A DNA stretch of 64,000 bases from an uncultured Desulfobacter sp. (GTDB lineage Bacteria > Desulfobacterota > Desulfobacteria > Desulfobacterales > Desulfobacteraceae): contig NZ_OY762929.1 of assembly GCF_963666675.1 (NCBI RefSeq), forward strand, positions 1,798,001-1,862,000. Direction: 5' to 3'. The notes under the pieces were generated by a model, which saw only the letters and a program-made list of their open reading frames with translations, did no database searches and had not been told where the DNA came from. Each line of letters starts with the position of its first letter. Position 1 is the first letter of the stretch. The position numbers and the translations under genes are program-made. Below are positions 47,204-55,529 of this stretch, piece after piece.

Positions 47204-47692
47204 ATGCAACAATCAAGTGTTTCAAATCGGGAGAATTCATCGCATAACACCCGTGGAATGGTCTGGTCAACCAACACCCGGGTTATAGCTAAAACAGGTT
47301 GTGGTCGTCATTTCACAGGCGATCGGCACGTTCGGATCAATAAGATAAACCGCCCCATGGAAAAGCGGATTCAAGAAAAGAGACTTCATGTTGTGTTGCC
47401 GTTACCGGTGATGATCTGGATAATCGGGCTTCTTCTTGCGGGCAGTGAAGGGTCGCTGATGCCGTATCTGAATATTGCAGGGGCCGTCGTCTTCTTTGGG
47501 GCCAGTGTCTGGCTTGGCAAAATTCTGCCCGGCCTGGAACCGGATGCTGACGCGTGTGAAGCGTCAAAGAAAAAAGATCAGCGTCCGGCACAGGTTGATT
47601 TATCCTTTTGCGGCCAGGATCATTGCAGCGCCCAGGGCACCCATCATCTGGGGCTGTTTGGGGACAAGAATCTCTTTTTCAAGGGCATCTGA
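47204..47692 (+). CDS. Putative small membrane protein, unknown
   Basis: No family is recognised. The ATG at 47204 has a good aaagaaagggg RBS and is preferred to the longer frame from 47147. About 162 residues include a basic N-terminal part, two adjacent hydrophobic helices (VVLPLPVMIWIIGLLLAG and YLNIAGAVVFFGASVWLG) and a charged C-terminus. The last 93 bp overlap the 3' end of the minus-strand reductase-activator gene, an unusual convergent overlap that makes the C-terminal third doubtful. It could be shorter in reality or a chance frame. Confidence 0.45.
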   Translation: MQQSSVSNRENSSHNTRGMVWSTNTRVIAKTGCGRHFTGDRHVRINKINRPMEKRIQEKRLHVVLPLPVMIWIIGLLLAGSEGSLMPYLNIAGAVVFFGASVWLGKILPGLEPDADACEASKKKDQRPAQVDLSFCGQDHCSAQGTHHLGLFGDKNLFFKGI

Positions 47693-48352
47693 GACCATCT
47701 TCACCATACAAGGGTTTTGTGCCACCCCGCCGGAGAATACGATGGGCCCCTGGGCACCCACGCGGTTCAGCATGCCCACGGCGCGTTTGACCACACTCAG
47801 GTGAAGACCCCGGGCAATCTCCTGCCGGTCCTGGCCCTTGGCAATGAGCGACGTCACTTCAGACTCTGCAAAGACAGTGCACATACTGTTGATTTGAAGA
47901 TCTTTCCGGGCGGCCAGGGCGGCCGGGCCAAATTCATCCAGGGGGAATCCCAGATTATTTGCCATGATTTCAAGAAATTTACCCGTACCTGCCGCACACC
48001 GGTCGTTCATTTCAAATTTCACCACCCGGCCCTGTTCGTTGAGCCGGATGGATTTACTGTCCTGGCCGCCGATATCCAGAATGGCAAGGACCTCGGGGAA
48101 CTCACGCCGGACACCCGCGGCATGGGCTTTGATTTCAGTGACCGTTGACGCATCATCATACACCACCTCAAACAGGTTGCGTCCATATCCTGTGGCCATG
48201 ATTTGATCAAATTGAACCCCGTCCAACACCTTCTTAGCCTGGGAAATGGGGTCAAACCCGGTATCGGTCTGACGGGTTTCAAGTATTTGATCATTCTTAA
48301 TCACCACCAGCTCAATACTTCTGGATCCAATATCAATACCTGCAAAAATCAT
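47600..48352 (-). CDS. ATP-dependent reductase activator (HgdC/BcrA-BadF ATPase family)
   Basis: This 250-residue ASKHA-fold ATPase hydrolyses ATP to push a low-potential electron into its partner reductase. It has the N-terminal phosphate loop AGIDIGSRSIE (4-14), the second nucleotide motif LDIGGQDSK (92-100), and Cys119 in NDRCAAGTG plus Cys158 in SMCTVFAESE. These two cysteines bind a [4Fe-4S] cluster shared by a homodimer. The partner, a double-cubane-type reductase, lies just upstream on the same strand, separated by the palindromic repeat. The pair resembles E. coli YjiL/YjiM and the DCCP-R/DCCP system of Carboxydothermus. Confidence 0.92.
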   Translation of the reverse strand: MIFAGIDIGSRSIELVVIKNDQILETRQTDTGFDPISQAKKVLDGVQFDQIMATGYGRNLFEVVYDDASTVTEIKAHAAGVRREFPEVLAILDIGGQDSKSIRLNEQGRVVKFEMNDRCAAGTGKFLEIMANNLGFPLDEFGPAALAARKDLQINSMCTVFAESEVTSLIAKGQDRQEIARGLHLSVVKRAVGMLNRVGAQGPIVFSGGVAQNPCMVKMVSDALEKEILVPKQPQMMGALGAAMILAAKG

Positions 48353-48403
48353 CTATTTTCCTAAGTGTTTATCAAAAGATGTAAAAATGTTAGAATGTAG
48401 GTT

Positions 48404-48528
48404 GTGTTTGGATCAAAAGTTGCCCAGGTGCAAGGCGCAGGAAAATTTGTAACCGGAGCATACTGAAGTATGTGAGGATTGCAAATTTTCCTGCAACGCC
48501 GCAGGTGGGTGACTTTTGGTTCAAACAC
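48404..48528 (+). repeat. Dispersed long-palindrome element, copy B
   Basis: The same element as copy A (20859-20981), from gtgtttgg to caaacac, with identical central caaggcg, aaccggagcatact and gtatgtgaggatt blocks. The arms differ from copy A, yet both halves changed together: caggaaaatttg pairs with caaattttcctg here where copy A has cataaaaaa pairing with ttttttatg. This preserves the hairpin. It lies directly after the reductase stop at 48529. Confidence 0.85.
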
Positions 48529-49809
48529 CTAGTCGGAGATTTGTTCTATGAAGGCTTCTACCCTTGTCTTAAGCTGCCCCACATCCTCCATGCCGTAATC
48601 GGTTTCAATCCTCATACAGGGGATGCCTAATTTCTCAAGTCTGTTTTCCACGGGGATGGATTCCATGATATATGGCTGGCAGAATTGAAGACCGTAATGG
48701 ATCACACCATCTGCACCATAGGCCTTGGCCATTTCAACGATATGGTCGCTGCGTTCCTGGTTGGGGGAGAAAATCGCGCAGTCCACTTGGAAATACCGGT
48801 CCGTAATGGCTTCCATCAGTTCATCCATAGTTTGGCCGGACCCATTGACCAGATTCCGGGTGCCCCGTTCGCCCACGCAGGCTTCTTCGCCCACAATCAC
48901 AGCGCCGCTGGATTCAATGATCCAGGGCAGTTTCCAGTTCGGGACGGCCATGGGACAGCCGGAGATGAGAATTCTCGGGGTTTTGGCAGGGAATACGCCT
49001 TGATTTTCCTTGATCCGACTCTCAAGTTCATCACATATCTTGTTGACCGATTCGGTAAACCGGGCCGGGTTGTCATAAAAGAAAACCTGATTGGCCAACA
49101 GTGCGTCAAGTCCTGAAATGGGGGATGGGTCCGCCTTTCGCAATGTTGCAAGCCGGTGCATGGCAGCCCGTTTGGCATTGACCACCTGGATCCCCTTTTT
49201 AAGTGATTCTACGGTGATTTTATTGCCGGTCAATTCTTCCACAGCTGTTTTGAAGCGTTCAAATTCCGCTTTGAGAAGCGTCCGGCCCTGGGCGGATTTG
49301 ACCTGGGGCAGGTCCATGACATAGAGATTGTCCACCATGCTGCCAAAAATTTCATAGGCTTTTTTCTTGCCGTCACAGGTGTTTTCCCCAACGATCATAT
49401 CCGAGGCTTCAAGGTAGGGACACACCTTACCAAGCTTAAAACCAAAGGAGGATTTAATTAATGAGCAGGTGTTTCTGGGAAGATGTTTTTCAACTTCTTC
49501 AACGGCAAAGTCAGCACCCGAGCATAACCCGATCAGTGTGGCACCTCCGGCAAGGGCGATCTCTTCGGGCACAAACACACAATAGCTGCCGATGATTTTG
49601 CGGTTCTGCTTTTTTTCGTCCAGAAGCTCCTTGATCCGCAACCCATGGACCTCGCTCATGACAAAATCAAAATACCCCATGCCTTCGGGGCGGTTTTTCT
49701 GGGCCAGGTAGATGTCCTTGTATCCCTGCTCTAAAACACCGAGTAGTGCGTCATGGGCTTTTAAATCCATGCCAAGGCTTTCCCACATGGATGAATAATC
49801 TTCGCTCAT
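48529..49809 (-). CDS. Double-cubane-cluster-type reductase (2-hydroxyacyl-CoA dehydratase superfamily)
   Basis: The 426-residue protein belongs to the HgdB/FldB-like superfamily but is a single-subunit form, as in the double-cubane cluster protein. Cysteines in conserved positions include Cys77 (GSYCVFVPEEIALAGGA), Cys115 (RNTCSLIKS), Cys145 (GENTCDGKKK) and a later ISGCPMA. Several of these would ligate the double-cubane [8Fe-9S] cluster. In Carboxydothermus the related protein, driven by its activator ATPase, catalyses difficult reductions such as acetylene reduction in vitro; its natural substrate is unknown. An aaaggag RBS precedes the ATG. It is paired with the activator ATPase downstream. 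Confidence 0.88.
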   Translation of the reverse strand: MSEDYSSMWESLGMDLKAHDALLGVLEQGYKDIYLAQKNRPEGMGYFDFVMSEVHGLRIKELLDEKKQNRKIIGSYCVFVPEEIALAGGATLIGLCSGADFAVEEVEKHLPRNTCSLIKSSFGFKLGKVCPYLEASDMIVGENTCDGKKKAYEIFGSMVDNLYVMDLPQVKSAQGRTLLKAEFERFKTAVEELTGNKITVESLKKGIQVVNAKRAAMHRLATLRKADPSPISGLDALLANQVFFYDNPARFTESVNKICDELESRIKENQGVFPAKTPRILISGCPMAVPNWKLPWIIESSGAVIVGEEACVGERGTRNLVNGSGQTMDELMEAITDRYFQVDCAIFSPNQERSDHIVEMAKAYGADGVIHYGLQFCQPYIMESIPVENRLEKLGIPCMRIETDYGMEDVGQLKTRVEAFIEQISD

Positions 49810-50139
49810 TGTACTCTCCTTTTTTATGACTTCAATATTGCTGTTTTTTTGCAGCAGATAAAGGGTTCAATGCTCACTTTTACGAACGCTTATCTGCGCT
49901 GAAAATGATCAGTATAAAGAGGGTACATATTCAGATCAATGCGAAAATATAAATGGAAAATGTGAAATTAGATTGATGTTTTCGATAAAGAATACGGAAA
50001 GCAAGATACAAACTATATCCTGCTTCCCGAAAATTTTGCTTTTTTTAGAAGCCAAGTCTGTTTAATCTACATAGACTTTAACCGTTATTGTGACCTTAGC
50101 AGATGGTGGAAAATGAACCTAAAAAGGTCACACTATGCC
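49810..50139. other. Intergenic region between the double-cubane reductase and HdrD-like genes
   Basis: 330 bp with no gene. It contains an inverted repeat (tgtgacctt near 50089 and aaggtcaca near 50126, with a loop of about 28 nt) just past the HdrD-like stop, possibly a 3' mRNA hairpin. It also holds the presumed reductase promoter. Confidence 0.4.
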
Positions 50140-51465
50140 TTAATATTCTTCTTCCAACTCTTCGCCTTCCGGCATGTTAAGTGGTTTCAGGTCCGGTCCA
50201 AGATACATCCGTTCCTTGCCACCAAGCACGCCTAATGCAAAGGCAAGCAGTGTCCATAAATGGATGGTATGATATTCACATTCATAGTGATCCGCCAGCT
50301 TGTGAACTTGATCGTGGCAGTTGTGACAGGGCGTTACACAGTAGTCAGCACCGGTGGCCACAATCTGGTCTTTTTTGATTTCGCCGTATTTCAAACGTTC
50401 TTCGTTAAAGCCGGACTGAAGGTATCCGCCGCCGCCGCCACAACAGAAATTGTTGGAAAAGTTGGGCTGCATATCAATGAAGTTTTCTTCACCGACACAT
50501 TGTTTGATTACAAAGCGTAAATCTGCGGCTAATGGATCACCAAAGCTTTTTCTAACCTGTTGACAGGGGTCCTGGCAGGTAAATGTGACTTTTAAGTCTT
50601 TGTTCCAGTCGGAGCTGGGTTTAAGTTTTCCTTCCCGGATCCATTTGGCGTAATATTGAACCATGGGCGCGATTTCAAGATCGGTCTCTATACCGAATTT
50701 TTGTTGACCCTTCCATACGGAAAAGGTGGAGTGGCCGCATTCGGTGTTCAAGTACACCTTGCAACCCAGTTCCATGGCAGATTCAATGGAGTTTCTTGTG
50801 ACTTTTTCCCAGCTCTCATTATCGGCAAGGAACATGCAGTAATTTTCTCCGCCCCAACCCCGTGTGGCGTAGGTCCAGTCTGCACCGACCATGTTGAGGA
50901 TTTTCCACAGGGGCACCATTTCTTCGGGTTCTGTACCTGGTTCACGGGAATTCTGGCTTAAAAAGAAATGTGCGCCTTTTTTATTGACCGGTGCTTGAAG
51001 TTCTGCCCAGCCGATCTGCTCTTCCTGGACTTCTTCAAGAATGTCGCCAACAACCCATTCAAAGTCCTCTTCGGAAATGCCCATGGCACTGCCGCAGGAG
51101 TTTCTCATGGCCATATCACAGGAGCCGACAATACCTTTGGGCCTTTCGTCTCTGGGCCATGAGGCGCGGGCCTCAAACACCATTGCCGCGATGTCGATGT
51201 TCATGGGGCAGACATAGACACACCGCTGACACTGGGAGCACAACCATACCCATGGGTGCTTGGCCAGTTCATCGTCCATACCCAAAGCCACCATCCTGAC
51301 AAATTTACGCGGATCCATATCTCTAAGACCGGTTGCCGGGCAACCGGAAGCGCATGCGCCGCATGTCAGGCACATATTTAGATTGACACCATTAGGCAGT
51401 TTGTCCATCAGTTTTGTTTTAAACGCTGCCTTTTTTCCTTTATCAAGTTTTACTGCCTCGGTCAT
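50140..51465 (-). CDS. HdrD-like iron-sulfur protein with CCG domains
   Basis: A 441-residue soluble iron-sulfur protein. The N-terminal half has two [4Fe-4S] ferredoxin motifs, MCLTCGACASGCP near residue 32 and LCSQCQRCVYVCP near residue 75. The C-terminal half has heterodisulfide-reductase-type CCG sequences: CQDPC, then FCCGGGGG, then CVTPCHNC. HdrD homologues reduce disulfides or pass electrons through a special [4Fe-4S] cluster. Sulfate reducers have many such proteins in membrane and cytosolic redox complexes, but this gene has no membrane or flavin partner next to it. A good aaaggag RBS lies upstream. Electron donor and acceptor are unknown. Confidence 0.88.
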   Translation of the reverse strand: MTEAVKLDKGKKAAFKTKLMDKLPNGVNLNMCLTCGACASGCPATGLRDMDPRKFVRMVALGMDDELAKHPWVWLCSQCQRCVYVCPMNIDIAAMVFEARASWPRDERPKGIVGSCDMAMRNSCGSAMGISEEDFEWVVGDILEEVQEEQIGWAELQAPVNKKGAHFFLSQNSREPGTEPEEMVPLWKILNMVGADWTYATRGWGGENYCMFLADNESWEKVTRNSIESAMELGCKVYLNTECGHSTFSVWKGQQKFGIETDLEIAPMVQYYAKWIREGKLKPSSDWNKDLKVTFTCQDPCQQVRKSFGDPLAADLRFVIKQCVGEENFIDMQPNFSNNFCCGGGGGYLQSGFNEERLKYGEIKKDQIVATGADYCVTPCHNCHDQVHKLADHYECEYHTIHLWTLLAFALGVLGGKERMYLGPDLKPLNMPEGEELEEEY

Positions 51466-51556
51466 AATGTTCTCCTTTGAAAAGGTTTGCTTTTAGGTCT
51501 TAGTGTTTACATCAGTATTGTTTAAAATTAAGAACTTTCCGCTATCATTCAGCGTG

Positions 51557-52039
51557 TCAACCAGTAAGCCCGCAGAAAACTTTTCTTAAATATTCCTGAG
51601 GAATGGGTGGCAGGTCCTGATCGTCAAAATCCGGCTCCAGCTCCGGTGACCGAACTGTTTGAAAATCAAAGGATTGGGCTGTGTTACGAATGGTAAATGC
51701 GGTCATCTTAATTGTAGTGTTTTGGGGCTGCTTTTTTAAATTATTATTAAACCAGGTTTCACAGCTTTCATGATCCCCGGCATGCATGATGTAAATGATT
51801 TGCTTGGTTCTGATACATAGCAACCGGTAACCTGCGCCAAGATCATATTTCCAAGAATTTTTTACCCGGCCGTCCGAGCGCGCCCGGAACAGTCCGGCGG
51901 CCCGGGATGTCTGACCTTGGATCATGGCCTCAATAATTTTTCTGGCACGGCCTGCAGCAATGGCCGGGGTGTTGCCCCGGCTTTCCAGTGCTGTAAGCTG
52001 TTTTTCTAACTTGGGATGAAGATGGACTTGCTCAGCCAT
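51557..52039 (-). CDS. RelE/ParE-fold-like protein with C-terminal extension
   Basis: The first 100 residues of this 160-residue protein resemble RelE/ParE-family toxins: an N-terminal KLEKQLTALE helix, a conserved basic core WKYDLGAGYRLLCIRTKQIIYIMHAGDHESCETW with the typical alternating beta strands and the AGDHE-like turn. About 55 extra residues follow, rich in acidic residues and ending in PPIPQEYLRKVF. No antitoxin gene is adjacent. It starts 13 bp after a HesB-like gene and lies about 90 bp upstream of the HdrD-like gene on the same strand, so it may instead be a housekeeping member of that group. Toxicity is not shown. Confidence 0.6.
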   Translation of the reverse strand: MAEQVHLHPKLEKQLTALESRGNTPAIAAGRARKIIEAMIQGQTSRAAGLFRARSDGRVKNSWKYDLGAGYRLLCIRTKQIIYIMHAGDHESCETWFNNNLKKQPQNTTIKMTAFTIRNTAQSFDFQTVRSPELEPDFDDQDLPPIPQEYLRKVFCGLTG

Positions 52040-52052
52040 GCTCTTTCCCCGA

Positions 52053-52364
52053 TTAAACGCCGCAGGTTCCGCCGCTGCAACCCGAACATCCGCCGGCCGG
52101 TTTCAGGTTGGAATCCAGTCGAAACCCGGTACCTTCGAAATCAACATCCACATTGCCGGCCTTTTCCAAAAGATCTTTATCCATGATGTATTCCACATCA
52201 TCAAAGGTGAATACGGCATCTGTCTCTTGTTTTTCATCCAAAGCCATCGCAAGGCTTGGGCCGCCACATCCCCCGCTGTTAAGAAAGATTCTGATGGGCG
52301 CAATTTCTTTGCCTTCAAAGTACATCCTGACCTGTTCCTGGGCAGGCTTACTAACATTGATCAT
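52053..52364 (-). CDS. HesB-like (IscA-related) protein, Cys form
   Basis: The 103-residue protein has the HesB/IscA-like fold region (INVSKPAQEQVRMYF at the start, FLNSGGCGGPSLAMALDE near 28-45, and VDFEGTGFRLDS near 75-86). It ends in a glycine/cysteine-rich tail, GGCSGCSGGTCGV. A related HesB-like family is known in which one cysteine of this tail is replaced by selenocysteine; here all are Cys. A role in iron-sulfur cluster or thiol redox biology is likely but not established. It is the first gene of a minus-strand run with the RelE-like and HdrD-like genes. Confidence 0.85.
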   Translation of the reverse strand: MINVSKPAQEQVRMYFEGKEIAPIRIFLNSGGCGGPSLAMALDEKQETDAVFTFDDVEYIMDKDLLEKAGNVDVDFEGTGFRLDSNLKPAGGCSGCSGGTCGV

Positions 52365-52766
52365 CTAAATGACTCCTTTAAATACTAAATTTGGCAGGAT
52401 GTTTAAAAATTTTCACTTTAACAACGTCTATTATAACCATTTAATTCTGCACCAGCCGACCTCTGGCGGTGCTTTGAAAAATATCTTCAGTGTTGTTTTG
52501 AAAATTTGTCATCATACCCTTTTTTTTCCGGGCGGCAACAATTATCCAGCCTAGACCGGAAACGATTCAAGACCTATATAAAATAAGGGTTTTTGGCAAA
52601 TTGAAAATCCTTATGCGCTTGTATTTCTGGTATCGGAATAATCAATTTAGGCGAGCCAAAGAGATGCGTAATTGAGATAACGGTCCGGAGGGGAACGGAC
52701 TATGAATGATTGGCGTATGAATAGGGGAGGGAGCGGCGGTCTATGCGTGAAAGCGATTTAAAAAAA
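52365..52766. other. Intergenic region between the HesB-like gene and the pot operon end
   Basis: About 400 bp of AT-rich sequence without a supported gene. It contains the promoter region of the HesB-like gene. A frame starting at 52743 after a GGGGAGGG sequence overlaps the pot terminator and is not credible. Confidence 0.5.
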
Positions 52767-52808
52767 CAACAGGCAAGGCAGAAAAGATGGAGTTTTCTGC
52801 CTTGCCTG
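52767..52808 (-). terminator. Terminator of the potABCD operon
   Basis: A perfect 16-bp stem (caggcaaggcagaaaa 52770-52785, ttttctgccttgcctg 52793-52808) has a 7-nt loop. On the minus strand it is followed by gttgtttttt. Confidence 0.92.
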
Positions 52809-52862
52809 ACATTGATTTACAGATATTTAATTGGCGCTTGAACTAAATTCGGGGGGCCGCCA

Positions 52863-53903
52863 TTAATCGCCGGTGCGAAGTTTTTCCCAGTAACGTTGAT
52901 AAATTTCAATGGCCGGTCCCACGTCATTTTGGAACTCCCCTTGTTTGATGATCGCGGTATCGGGAAATATGGTCCGGTCGCTTTTGAGCTTTGGATCCAG
53001 CAGGTCAACGGCCGGTTTCACCGGGGTCGGGTAGCCGTACTCTTCAACACAGACTTTGGCCACTTCGGGTTTCATCATGAAGTTGATAAATTGGTGTGCG
53101 CCTTTGGGGTTTCTTGCCCCTTTGGGGATCACAAAACTGTCCACCCAGAAGCTTGCACCCTCTTTGGGGTATACATACTGGATTGCCGGATTTTCCTGTT
53201 GGGCCATCCAGGCTTCACCGTTCCACATCATGCCGATGCCGACTTCGCCGGCTATAAAGGGTAATCTCGGGGAGTCCGAGTTGAAGAGCAGCACATTGGG
53301 CATCAGCTTTTTGAGCAGAAGATACGCCTGTTCAATCTCCTTGGGATCCGTGGTATTACCGGAATATCCCTTGAGTCGCAAAGCCATGTGAAACACTTCC
53401 CTCAGATCGTCCTGGAGCAGCAGTCTGCCTTTGAATTCAGGGTTCCATAAATCTTTCCATGATGTAATTCGTTCTTTGGGCATTTCATCGGTGTTTACAG
53501 CAATGCCGGTGGACCCCCATAAATAGGGTATGGAGTAGTTGTTGTGCGGATCATAATTTTTGTTTAACAGCTCGGGATCAAGATTCTTCATATTGGGCAA
53601 AAGGGTCTGGTCCAATTTTACCAGCATGCCTTCCCTGCCCATCTTTGAAACAAAATAGGTAGAGGGAACGGCCACATCGTATCCATCTTTTTGGATCAGC
53701 TTGAGTTTGGCATACATGGTCTCATTGCTGTCATAGGTGGTGTAAACCACTTCAATGCCCGTCTCTTTGGTGAATTGTTCGATAACGGATTCGGGCAGAT
53801 ATTCCGTCCAGTTGTACACATAAATTTTTTCTGCGGCCTGGGCGTGGAGTGCGGCAAGCAGCAGGAAAGAAAGGATCATAAGCGGTCTAAAGAAAGGTTT
53901 CAT
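52863..53903 (-). CDS. potD: Polyamine ABC transporter substrate-binding protein
   Basis: PotD binds spermidine/putrescine in the periplasm and delivers it to PotBC. The 346-residue precursor has a signal peptide (FFRPLMILSFLLLAALHAQA). The mature protein starts EKIYVYNWTEYLPESVIEQF, the typical PotD/PotF opening, and shows the family segments ETGIEVVYTTYDSNETMYAKL, DVAVPSTYFVSKM, YLWGSTGIAVNTD and FWVDSFVIPKGARNP. It is the last gene of a minus-strand operon in the order A, B, C, D, with its start overlapping the end of potC by 4 bp. Binding specificity (spermidine or putrescine) cannot be told from sequence. Confidence 0.93.
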   Translation of the reverse strand: MKPFFRPLMILSFLLLAALHAQAAEKIYVYNWTEYLPESVIEQFTKETGIEVVYTTYDSNETMYAKLKLIQKDGYDVAVPSTYFVSKMGREGMLVKLDQTLLPNMKNLDPELLNKNYDPHNNYSIPYLWGSTGIAVNTDEMPKERITSWKDLWNPEFKGRLLLQDDLREVFHMALRLKGYSGNTTDPKEIEQAYLLLKKLMPNVLLFNSDSPRLPFIAGEVGIGMMWNGEAWMAQQENPAIQYVYPKEGASFWVDSFVIPKGARNPKGAHQFINFMMKPEVAKVCVEEYGYPTPVKPAVDLLDPKLKSDRTIFPDTAIIKQGEFQNDVGPAIEIYQRYWEKLRTGD

Positions 53904-54664
53904 GCGATTTTTTTCTCCTTCAACATTAATTGACTGACAATAACCAATGCAAGGGAGAGCAGGACCAGAAGTGCGGCAAGCGCATTGACTTCAGGTTTGA
54001 CTCCCACTTTAACCATTGAAAAAATTTTCAGCGGCAGAACATCATAACTTGGGCCCGTAACAAATGAACTGATGATGACATCATCAAGGGAGAGAGTAAA
54101 GGCCAGAAGCCAGCTTGAAATCAGTGCCGGCCGCATCATGGGCAGAATCACCCGGGTGAGAATGTTTTTTTCCGATGCCCCCAGGTCCCTGGCGGCATCA
54201 AGGATATTGGGGTCAAAGTCCTGGAGTCTTCCGGTGATGGTCATGATGGCAAAGGGCAGACAGAAGGTGATGTGGGAAAAGAGCAGGGACCAGAATCCCA
54301 GCCCGATACCCAGGGTGACGAAAAGAACAAGAAAGGCAATGGCCAAAATGATGTCAGGGGCCATCATCAGGGTCATGCTTGTACCCTGGATGATTTTGCG
54401 CCCCACAAACCGATAGCGGTTCAGTCCGATGGCGGCCAGGGCGCCGATCATTGTGGCCAGGGTGGCCGCGCACAGGGCAATGACCATGGAGTGCCGGGCG
54501 GCTTCCATCAGGGAGTGGTTTTCCAGCATTGCCGTAAACCATTTAACGGTAAATCCGTCCCATTTCATGCCGTATTTATTCAAATTGAATGCATTGACAA
54601 TCAATACACTGATGGGCAGATAAAGATAGAAAAATATGCCTGCAAAGTAAAACAGTCTTAACAT
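53900..54664 (-). CDS. potC: Polyamine ABC transporter permease PotC
   Basis: PotC is one of two inner-membrane permeases of the polyamine importer. The ATG at 54664 (about 254 residues) is preferred to the longer frame at 54721, because it gives the usual start MLRLFYFAGIFFYLYLP and leaves the potB stop 10 bp upstream. An aaaggag RBS lies about 14 bp upstream, a long spacing. Six helices and the EAA loop LDAARDLGASEKNILTRVILP near residue 180 match the family. The stop overlaps the potD start. Confidence 0.92.
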   Translation of the reverse strand: MLRLFYFAGIFFYLYLPISVLIVNAFNLNKYGMKWDGFTVKWFTAMLENHSLMEAARHSMVIALCAATLATMIGALAAIGLNRYRFVGRKIIQGTSMTLMMAPDIILAIAFLVLFVTLGIGLGFWSLLFSHITFCLPFAIMTITGRLQDFDPNILDAARDLGASEKNILTRVILPMMRPALISSWLLAFTLSLDDVIISSFVTGPSYDVLPLKIFSMVKVGVKPEVNALAALLVLLSLALVIVSQLMLKEKKIA

Positions 54665-54674
54665 GTTGATGTCT

Positions 54675-55529
54675 CTAACTCCTTTCCCGGCTGAAACGGC
54701 GTAAAAGCAGTCCGTAGCCAATCAGCATCACCGCCATGAAAATAATAAGAATGATGCTGGTTGCCGAGCCCAGAGGCCAGTTTCTGGCATTGAGAAACTG
54801 CTGCTGGATCAGGTTTCCCACAAGCAGTTGGCGTGCGCCACCCAAAAGGGAGGCCACATAGTAAAGCCCCATGGTGGGGACAAAGACCATGACGCAGCCT
54901 GCCATAATACCGGGCAGGGTAAGGGGAAACACAACCTTGATTAGTGCACTGACCGGGCCTGCCCCCAGATCCCGGGCTGCTTCGACCAGCTGGAAGTTGA
55001 GCTTTTCAATGGTTGCATACAAAGGCAGTACCATGAAGGGCAACATCAGATAAAAAAGTCCTGCCAGCACCGCATAGTCCGTGTACATTATTTTTAGAGG
55101 GGTGTGGATCAGTCCCATGCTCAATAATGTTTTATTGAGTACGCCGTGGGTGCCCAGAACCATGCGCATGGCATAGGTCCTGACAAGGGAGTTGGTCCAG
55201 AAGGGAATCATCAGCAGTATCAGGGTTGAGGTGCGCCATTTCGGTGTCATTCTGGCCGTAAACCAGGCAAAGGGATATCCAAGTACCAGGCAGAGCAGCG
55301 TCGTTGCCAGGGCTAATTTTAACGACCGGATGAATATAACGATGTATCCGGGTTCAACGAACAGCTGAAAATACGCCTTTAAGGTAAACGAAAATTTGAC
55401 CAGATCTGTGGGATCCATGGTCAGAAAACTGGTCCCCACAAGCAGTACCAGCGGAATCACACCAAACAGGAAGAACCATCCTGAGATCAGCAGGATGATG
55501 CAGCCTTTGGTTTTGTCAGGACTCTTCAT
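54675..55529 (-). CDS. potB: Polyamine ABC transporter permease PotB
   Basis: PotB pairs with PotC to form the transmembrane channel. The ATG at 55529 (MKSPDKTKG, about 284 residues) follows a ggaggt RBS inside the end of potA and gives a normal-length protein. The frame extends to 55616 but that part lacks a signal or homology-like features. After the first helix comes a large periplasmic loop, then the core with the EAA motif LVEAARDLGAGPVSALIKVVFP near residue 195 and six helices. It overlaps potA by 14 bp. Confidence 0.92.
   Translation of the reverse strand: MKSPDKTKGCIILLISGWFFLFGVIPLVLLVGTSFLTMDPTDLVKFSFTLKAYFQLFVEPGYIVIFIRSLKLALATTLLCLVLGYPFAWFTARMTPKWRTSTLILLMIPFWTNSLVRTYAMRMVLGTHGVLNKTLLSMGLIHTPLKIMYTDYAVLAGLFYLMLPFMVLPLYATIEKLNFQLVEAARDLGAGPVSALIKVVFPLTLPGIMAGCVMVFVPTMGLYYVASLLGGARQLLVGNLIQQQFLNARNWPLGSATSIILIIFMAVMLIGYGLLLRRFSRERS

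Noticed and set aside
52053..52364. Selenocysteine in the HesB-like protein
   Set aside because: The family has Sec members, but the whole tail here reads with Cys codons and a normal stop; no in-frame TGA precedes a continuing frame.
52743..52862. Short + frame after a GGGGAGGG sequence
   Set aside because: It runs through the strong pot terminator hairpin, so the RBS-like string is more likely coincidental.
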